From contig NC_064839.1 of assembly GCF_024166365.1 (NCBI RefSeq), positions 39,258,378 through 39,322,377 of the forward strand: DNA of 64,000 nt, read 5' to 3'. The notes below the pieces were generated by a model. That model made no database searches, was not told the origin of the DNA, and saw nothing but the letters and a program-made list of their open reading frames with translations. A program made the position numbers and the translations under genes. This document shows positions 57,137 through 64,000 of the stretch, in pieces; position 1 is the first letter of the stretch, and each line of letters begins with the position of its first letter. The DNA comes from Elephas maximus indicus. Lineage: Eukaryota > Chordata > Mammalia > Proboscidea > Elephantidae.

Positions 57137-57806
57137 TCTATGGTATCTTTTGATAAAACTTAGTTTTAACCTTATGTAATGTTAATTCCTGATTTTAATG
57201 TAGTCAGAGCTCTCTTTTTTTTTTTTTTTGGCAGTTTGTGTTTCTTGTGTTTGTTTAAGAAACCCTTGTGTATCCTCCCTTTAATGAAAATATTCTATAT
57301 CATTTCCTAAAAGCTTTATTATTTTGCCTTTTACATCTAGGTTTGAATTCTACCTGGAATTCTACCTCTGTATGACGTAAGGTAGGAATTGAGTTCCTTT
57401 TTTTTTTTTTCCTTATATGGATATCTACTTGTCCCAGCAACATTTATTGAAAAGTCCGTCATTTTCTTACTGTTCTGCAGTTTCACCTCAGTCATAAAGC
57501 AAGTATCCATATATCCGTTGGTCTCCTTCAGCTCCTTTGGTCATTTGTCCGTACTATGCCAACACCACACACTCACACACACACACAATTTTAATTATGG
57601 AATTTGGATTTACAAAAATTGGGAGAAAATGATAATAAAGTTCCATATACACGTCCCCCATCTTCAACAATGCCATTCTGATTATATCAATTCTCACTCT
57701 CTCCCTCTACCCCTTTTGAACTTTTACCTGGACCTTTTATAGTAAGCTCCAGATAGCCTATCTTTTTTATAGGTAAGGATTTTTAAATAATTAAAATTTC
57801 ATTAGT

Positions 57807-59024
57807 GTTGTTACCTTGCTAGGTGCTGTTGAGTCGGTTCCAACTCATAGCGACCCTATGCACAACAGAACAAAATACTGCCTGGCCCTGTGCCGTCCTC
57901 ACAGTCATGGCTATGTTTGAGCCCATTGTTGCAGCCACTGTGTCAGTCCGTCTTATTAAGCGTCTCCCTGTTTTTTGCTGACCCTCTATTTTACCAAGCA
58001 TGATGCCCTACTCCAGGAACTGGGCCCTCCTGATAACATGTCCCAAGTACATGAGACAAAGCCTCACCATCCTTGTTTCTAAGGAACATTATGTCTGTAC
58101 TTCTTCTAAGACAGATGTGTTCATTCTTCTGACATTTCATGGTATATTCAATGTTCTTTGCCAACACCATGATTTAAAGGCATCAATTCTTTTTAGGTCT
58201 TCCTTATTTATTGTCCAGCTTTCACATGCATAGAGGTGATTGAAAATATCATGGCTTGGGTCAGGTGCACCTTAGTCCTGAAGGTGACATCTTTGCTTTT
58301 TGAACACTTTAAAGAGGTCTTTTGCAGCAGATTTGCCCAATGCAATATGTCATTTGATTTCTTGACTGCTGCTTCCATGGGCGTTGATTTTGGGTCCAAG
58401 TAAAATGAAATCCTTGGCAACTTCAATCTTTTCTCCTTTTATCATTATGTTGCTTATTGGCCCAGTTATGAGGATTTTTGTTTTCTTCATGTCAAGGTGT
58501 AATCCATACAGAAGGCTGTAGTCTTTGATCTTCATCAGTAAGTGCTTCAAATCCTCTTCACTTTCGGCAAACAAGGTTGTGTTATCTGTATATTGCAGGT
58601 TGTTAGTGAGTCTTCCTCCAGTCCTGATGCCCCTTTCTTCTTCATATTGTCCAGCTTCTCACATTATTTGCTCAGCATACAGACTGAATAGGTATGGTGA
58701 AAGGATACAACCCTGAAACACACCTATCCTGATTTTAAACCATGCCATATCCCCTTGTTCTGTTCGAACGACTGCCTCTTGGTCTATTCCACATGAGCGC
58801 AATTAAGTGTTCTGGAATTCCCAATCTTCCCAATGTTATCCATAATTTATTATGATCCATGTAGTTGAATGCCTTTGCATAGTCAATAAAATGCAGATAA
58901 ATATCTTCCTGGTATTCTCTGCTTTCAGCCAAGATCCATTGGACATTGGCAATGATATCCCTCTTTCCACATTTTTTTTTGAATCCAGCTTGAATTTCTG
59001 ACAGTTTTCTGTTGATGTACACCT
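57807..59024 (-). mobile_element. RTE LINE, 5'-truncated
   Basis: 3' tail at 57,807 ('gctaggtgctgttgagtcgg') to RT motif A (minus frame 58,735-59,022, HFIDYAKAFNYMDHNKLW; the usual Cys-Val of the motif is changed). Other C-terminal remnants at 58,350-58,574. Broken. Confidence 0.92.
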
Positions 59025-59329
59025 ACAAAATTAAAAGTAATTTTTGATATCTAATACATCTATGTCCCATTTTTCTTGATTGTCTCCAAAATGTTCTTGT
59101 TGTTTTTAGTATTCTTGGCTTGTTCAAATCATGATCAAAAAAAAAAAAGGTCCACAATTTGTATTTGGTTGGTATTTTCCTAAAACACTCTCTTTCTCTC
59201 TCTTTAACTTATGGAAAATTTCAAACATATACAAATAAGTAGAGAGACTAGTATGTGCCTATCATCCACCTTCAACAGTTAAAATGTATGGAAATGACCC
59301 CAACTTCTTAGATATAATATTTTTATCTT
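59025..59329. other. No gene; old repeat traces
   Basis: 'ttatggaaaatttcaaacat' and 'ctatcatccaccttcaacag' are common old L1-type text. A related stretch occurs at 63,565-63,640. Confidence 0.4.
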
Positions 59330-59600
59330 TTTTCCTTTTCTTTTCTTCCTTTGCTCAGTACCATGGCAAGTTTTATTATAGCTTCCTGGGGGTATGACGG
59401 AGTAGCCAGTTTGACTTTTGAGCCCCAGCCTGTGGCAGAGAGGGTCTTTTATTATATTTCCCATCTCAAACGGGATGTGATATTTGACTTCTATCCCCTT
59501 GACCAGCAAGGCCACCAAAACCAAGGCGCACCTTTTCCCGGATCAGCAGATGCCTGAAGGACAAAGTGACTATGGTGTTCTGGAGTTTTGCTTACTCCTC
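59330..59600 (-). pseudogene. Possible processed pseudogene, parent unknown
   Basis: Minus strand: CpG-containing sequence of about 250 bp, AATAAA (in 'gctataataaaacttgcc', near 59,375), about 25 nt, then an A-rich stretch (about 59,325-59,356). This order is that of a processed mRNA copy. Minus frames are open for about 80 codons (59,279-59,524) with shifts, but no family was recognised and no target duplication was found. Confidence 0.35.
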
Positions 59601-60831
59601 TAGTGCTTGATTTCTTTTAGGCTTTGGTCTGATAATGGCTTTTAGCTTGACAGCTCTTTAGTGCTTTTAAAGAGATTTAAAATTTTTTCACTTAGAGCTT
59701 TTTACTGCGTTCACATGGATGGTTGATCTAAGTAACCATTATCTGATGTTACTGGAAATGGAAGTCCTCCTCTCTTAAATTTTAGAGAAAATTGTATTGT
59801 TCTTATTAGAGATTTGGGCTAGATATAGATATTTTTCATATTTTAATGGGAATCGATCTAGCCAAGCCCTGTGAAAGCAACACACTAAGAATTTCCTAGG
59901 CAATATTTACCAGCGTGATATCTGAAAGAAAGAAAATAGCCCTGTTATATGCCAGAGAGCTTAAGTACGGTGTTATACTTTGCAACCAATCTCTGTCATT
60001 GGTTTTCATCACTGAATTCTGTTATGACAGCCATCCAATATGAATTAAAAGAATTAGATTTGACATTTTAATAAAAGTAGGACATGCATTTAATAAGTAG
60101 CTGCTAGTGAGAATGTACAAACCCGTGATCAGTGCTGAAAGCACTCAATTGAGAAGGGTCAAACTAGCTTGTTGTTCCCTTGCTTCTGGGAATTGCCACA
60201 TTCCTAATGGCTGGAGAGGACTGATGAAAGCGCTAGTCCCTTTCTTCACTGATGTCAGTTGGAGCTGTGGAAGGGTCAGTGAGTAAATGCAAGTTTGCTC
60301 TGGTATATATGACTGGCTTTATTAAAGGAACTCTAAACGTTGTCCATGAAAGGAAATCTGATTCCCAGGCATTATGTTTTGTTAGAGGGAACTGGTTAAT
60401 GAATAGGATCATTTAAAATAATGTTCACAAATAACTGTTAAGTTGTTAGTACTTGGAGAAAATGCATGTAAAATGTATTCATTTTCTTTAAAGGATTTTT
60501 CTCAGTAACCCTCTACAGACTTTAAAATCTGAATATCAAGTATTTCTAGTTATCTCTTCTGGACTTAACACACTCTGAAAAACCAGGAACCTTAGGACAC
60601 GTGTGAGCTTCTGTAGAGACCTTGCTATGTGGTACTTGTATTCAAATGTAGGCATGGTAGTAGCAGAATAATTGGGTATGGAATTACCTGTCCTATGTTA
60701 CCTAACCCAGATATCTAGTGACTTTTGTTGATTTCCAGATTTTTAGGCATTGTAAAACACACTTGGCATCCTTGGTACAAATAAATAGTCTACAAATTAC
60801 ATACAAGCACAAAATGTGTAAACTTATTATC
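59601..60831. other. No gene recognised
   Basis: About 1.2 kb without recognisable repeats or coding signal. Confidence 0.45.
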
Positions 60832-60895
60832 TCCTATAGGGTTGCTGTGAGTCAGAATCGACTCGATGGCAATGAGTTTGTTTTTTTGGTTTTAA
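60832..60895 (+). mobile_element. AfroSINE 3'-tail fragment
   Basis: 'ctatagggttgctgtgagtc', 'gaatcgactcgatggcaatg', then T-rich 'tttgtttttttggtttt'. Extreme 5' truncation of a short-subtype SINE. Confidence 0.85.
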
Positions 60896-62204
60896 TATAA
60901 ATGCAGTATTTTCAACTTGCTTGGAAATAGTAACTCAGTTTTTACCATTGACCAGTCAGTGGTTATTTGCAAATATTTCTAGTAAACTTCCAGCAATCAA
61001 GAAACAAATTTCAGGTAAATGTGTGTTTCCTAAAAATATAACAATTCTATAATAACAGAGTGCTAGGTTTCAAGTAACAGAGCCTTGCTTCAATTCGGCT
61101 TAATCAAAATAAGGAATTTATTAGTCCATTTAGTTAGGAAACTGGGATGGCTCACAGGATGAAGATGAGCCACAAATACCATGACCTCAAAGATTAGAAC
61201 TGTTCTCAATGACACTGTGATTCACTCGTATTCATCTTTCTTCCCCCCTGCCATCCATCCATGCAACCATCCATCCTGCTCACATTTCTGCTTGGCTTTG
61301 TTCTGCAGAAAGCCATCTCTGTGTGGTGGGGAAAATAGCTATAAATTCATTTTTTAGTCCAGTGAGTCCAAAGAACTTCTCTCTCTAATGCCCACCTATC
61401 ATTCAAGGGAAAGATCCTGATTGGCATTATTAGGGTCACATACCCCAAAATAAGTCAGAGCATAGAAGAATAGGGTGCTATGAATGGCTAGGTCTGCCTA
61501 CCACTTCTGGCCAGGGCAGTGTATTTTTAACAGAAGAAGGAGAATTGGGAGGGTGGGGAGGAGGCAGGAAATTATACTGGACAGTTAAAAGAAATCCTTT
61601 AGGGAGTATATTGTTAAAAAGGGTTAAAAGCTGTTAAAGACTATTTCTAATGAGAATGTAAGGTAAATGGGTTTGAGCAAGTGATTCACTAAACTCATTA
61701 TAGGCCTTTGAGAAGATATTTTCTCGTGTTAGAAAATTCTATAGATTCAAAGAATCAATATAGTGCACTGGAGGAAAGGAAATTGAATTAGGGATTGTTG
61801 CAAGTGTTAGAGAAAGAAATTAATGTATCCACGATTTTCCTCTGCTTAGATTTTTCCACAAAGAAGTCATTGAGAAATGGTAAACTGCAGTTTATGTCTT
61901 TTTTGCTAAACTAGCAGGAGGGGACCATTATATTTATCATTTATATCATTGATTTGATAGTGAGAACCAAAGTAAGGAATTTTAGTTATTAGTGAATGGT
62001 AATTTCAGTATTTTTTCTTTGCCAATATGCAGTATGTATTTGTTTATGAGTTTGCTGCAGTGAAAACTATTTGAATTACTTTGCATAATAAAACAGATTA
62101 CCTTGAGTGATGTGTGTGCGAGTGTGTGTATGCATTGAAGCAAATTTTCTAAATGAACATTCATCATGTTTAATAGAAGCCAAAGGCTTTCTCACTCTGA
62201 CATA
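60896..62204. other. No gene; unclassified repeat-like segment 61,055-61,500
   Basis: 61,055-61,500 ('aataaggaatttattagtcc', 'atgcaaccatccatcctgct', 'ctgattggcattattagggt') resembles an old mammalian LTR or LINE relic, family not fixed. The rest is unassigned. Confidence 0.4.
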
Positions 62205-62388
62205 CAATATTGTCTGACACAGTGCTGGAAGATGAGCCCCTAGGTTGGAAGGCACTCAAAATATACAGCAGCTGCAACAGTAGACTTGAGCATACCAACA
62301 ATCATGAAGATGACACAGGGCCAGGCAACTTTTGTTTTATTGTACATGGGGTTGCCATGAGTCGGAGCTGACTCACAGCAACTAACAA
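62205..62388 (+). mobile_element. Miniature RTE (5' leader fused to 3' end)
   Basis: The first about 60 bp ('gatgagcccctaggttggaa', 'ggcactcaaaata') match the RTE 5' leader at about 26,830 in reverse. The next about 125 bp ('gctgcaacagtagacttgag' to 'tcacagcaactaacaac') match the RTE 3' end. About 3 kb is missing between them. Confidence 0.8.
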
Positions 62389-63410
62389 CTATATACATAC
62401 CCTATGATCCAGCAATTCCATTCCTAAATATATATTCTGCTTGTGCTTGTGCAGAACAATTACAATGTATGAGAAACCCAGGTCTCCACATCCTTGTCAT
62501 TATTTTTGTTTTAGCTATTCTGATGGGTGCATAGTAATAGCTCATTGTAGTATTAATTTGCATTTCCCTGATAACTAATGATATTGAACATTTTTCATAT
62601 GCTTATTTGTTATCCATATATCCTCTTCAGTGAAATGTCTCTTTATGTATGTCTTTTGCCCATTTCCTAATTAGATTGTGTAGTAGGTAGGCAGTATAAG
62701 CCCTCCCCTCCCCTCCCCCCCCAAAAGATGTCTGTGATCTAATCCCTGGAACCAGTGAATATATTTTGTTACATGGCAAAGGGGAATTAAGGTTGCAGAT
62801 GGAATTAATGTTGCTAATCAGCTGATCTTAAGGTAGCGATAATATCCTGGGCTATCATTAAAAGTGTAAGAAGGAGGCAGATGAGGAGATGAGTGATGTG
62901 ATATGAGAAGGACTTGACATACCATTACTGGCTTTGAAGATGAAGGGGGCATGGCCACAAGGCAAGGAATTTGGATGGCCTCTAGAATCTGGAAAAGGCA
63001 AAGAAATGGATTCTCCCCTAGAGCCTCCAGAAAGGAACACAGCTGTGCTGACATCGTGATTGTAGCCTAGTGAGATCCACGTCAGACACTAATCTCCAGG
63101 ACTTCAAGATAATAACTTTGAGTTGTTTTAAGCCACTAAATTTGTGGCAATTTCTTGCAGTAGCAATAGAAAATCAATGCAGATTATATTCTTTACTGTT
63201 AAATATTGAGAGTTCTTTATGTATTATAGATATCAGTCTTTTGTATGGTTTGCAAATATTTTCTCTCAGTGTGTAGTCTTTTTATCTTCTAACGGGGTCT
63301 TTCACAGAGCAAAAGTTTTAAATTTTGATGTAACCATCTTGTCATTCCTCAGATTCTAAGGTCACTAGCTGGTCTGCATTCTTCTCTTCACCTTTCAGAA
63401 TCTTCTTTTG
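62389..63410. mobile_element. Old L1M fragments in both orientations, split by an LTR
   Basis: 62,395-62,455 reads in the sense direction of L1 ORF2 ('accctatgatccagcaattc'). 62,480-62,678 and 63,182-63,410 read antisense ('tttgcatttccctgataact', 'ttgagagttctttatgtatt'). Confidence 0.65.
62679..63181 (+). mobile_element. MLT1-type LTR
   Basis: 'ctgtgatctaatccctggaa', 'taagccactaaatttgtggc' and an end '..aaaatcaatgca'. Flanked by GATTG (62,674-62,678) and GATTA (63,182-63,186), a near-perfect 5-bp duplication. The L1M reads continuously across the insertion. Confidence 0.75.
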
Positions 63411-63632
63411 TTTGTTTATATATATATATATATATTTGTATACAGTCCGTGGTTTTTAGCTGTACTTAATTAGGAAGAATAGGAAAAAGTATATCTATTC
63501 CATTTGATCAGTAGTGGAAATTTTTTGCCAGTCTTTTAAATTGATTTCATGTATTAATATTTTTAATTATGAAAACTTTTAAACATGCACAGAAGTAGAG
63601 AAAATAGTATAATTCAGCTTCAGCAGTTACCA
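63411..63632. other. (TA)n and old repeat traces
   Basis: TA run at about 63,418-63,437, then unassigned sequence and an old L1-type trace near 63,565. Confidence 0.5.
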
Positions 63633-64000
63633 ACTGTGATGTTTAAGGTCGTGTGTCAATTCGGTTCTCAGTGGTTTGGCAGTTATGTAATGATGTAATT
63701 TGTCAGTTATATAATGATATTGTCATCCTCCATTTTGTCATCTGATGTAATCATCCTTCATTTTGTGATCTGACATGAGCAGTCAGTCAATTGAAAAGGG
63801 CATTTCTTTGGGTGTGTAGCCTGCATCCAATATATATGGACATTCAGGCATTGCTCTGGGTCCTGCATCAGGCAGATCATCACCTGACCTCCAGTTCTTG
63901 GGACTTGAGCTAGTAGCCTGCCATATTGTCTTCCAGTCTTGGGATTCATCAGTCTCTGCAGCCTGTGAGCCAGTGGCCTGCTGTCTTACCTGTTGATCTT
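63633..64000 (+). mobile_element. LTR family B, cut by window end
   Basis: 'gtcagtcaattgaaaagggc' matches 46,927 ('gccagtcagttgaaagggag'), and 'gtagcctgcatccaatatat' matches 46,960. Interior 'gcctgccatattgtcttcca'/'gcctgctgtcttacctgttg' units are the reverse of the tandem units at 54,881-55,000. Confidence 0.75.

Larger units (their letters stand above)
55500..57600 (-). mobile_element. Old L1M 3' region, split by a young L1 tail
   Basis: Antisense L1 text ('gtactgtagaacattttcat'-like flank, 'tttctctggagtatatactg', 'tttaattgcatttcactga', 'gtcccagcaacatttattga'). Interrupted by 56,305-57,136. Confidence 0.75.

Noticed and set aside
1-64000. Prokaryotic-type defence, toxin or operon system
   Set aside because: No compact co-directional ORFs or ribosome-binding sites. 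The sequence is dominated by mammalian interspersed repeats.

Overview
This is eukaryotic, mammalian intergenic or intronic DNA, and the repeat content points to an afrotherian, most likely an elephant or a close paenungulate. The diagnostic repeats are about 16 tRNA-derived AfroSINE-type copies with the core 'gagtcrattctgactcatagcgacccta', several copies of the RTE LINE whose 3' end reads 'ggcacctaacaacaacaac', and a young L1 lineage with its own roughly 1 kb 3' UTR. These sit on a mammal-wide background of MIR, L2, L1M and MLT1-type LTR relics. Family names come from memory of consensus sequences; no database was searched.

No complete protein-coding gene can be supported. The longer open frames are almost all remnants of LINE ORFs or chance frames. 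Layout: 1-9.8 kb holds LTR, RTE, L2 and an old L1 relic. 9.8-12.5 kb is a 5'-truncated L1. 14.2-23.3 kb is a nested stack: one MIR carries an L1M fragment and two inverted LTRs, and one LTR is split by a 7.6 kb near-full-length L1. 23.4-26.9 kb is a near-full-length RTE carrying an L1 tail. 27-43 kb is sparse old repeats, a complete solo LTR with a 5-bp target duplication (30,887-31,410), and a retroviral-type LTR (about 32.4-33.0 kb). 43.6-44.3 kb is a CpG-rich island with a CCAAT box and a perfect RFX X-box, which is the only convincing host promoter. 45-51 kb is again nested LINE/SINE. 51.0-53.1 and 53.75-54.2 kb are repeat-free, motif-rich and look like conserved non-coding sequence. 54.6-64 kb returns to nested repeats, a possible processed pseudogene (59.3-59.6 kb) and a miniature RTE made of fused 5' and 3' ends (62.2 kb).

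The parts interact as a mobile-element community. RTE supplies the enzyme. AfroSINEs share the RTE 3' end and so are presumably RTE-mobilised. L1 supplies the poly(A)-dependent machinery that likely made the retrocopy at 50.1 kb. I found no CRISPR array, prokaryotic operon or clearly new molecular system. The most unusual observations are structural: a template-switch-like perfect palindrome in an RTE copy, an internally inverted RTE copy, the internally deleted RTE, the inverted LTR pair sharing a CCCCC target site, and the X-box promoter.
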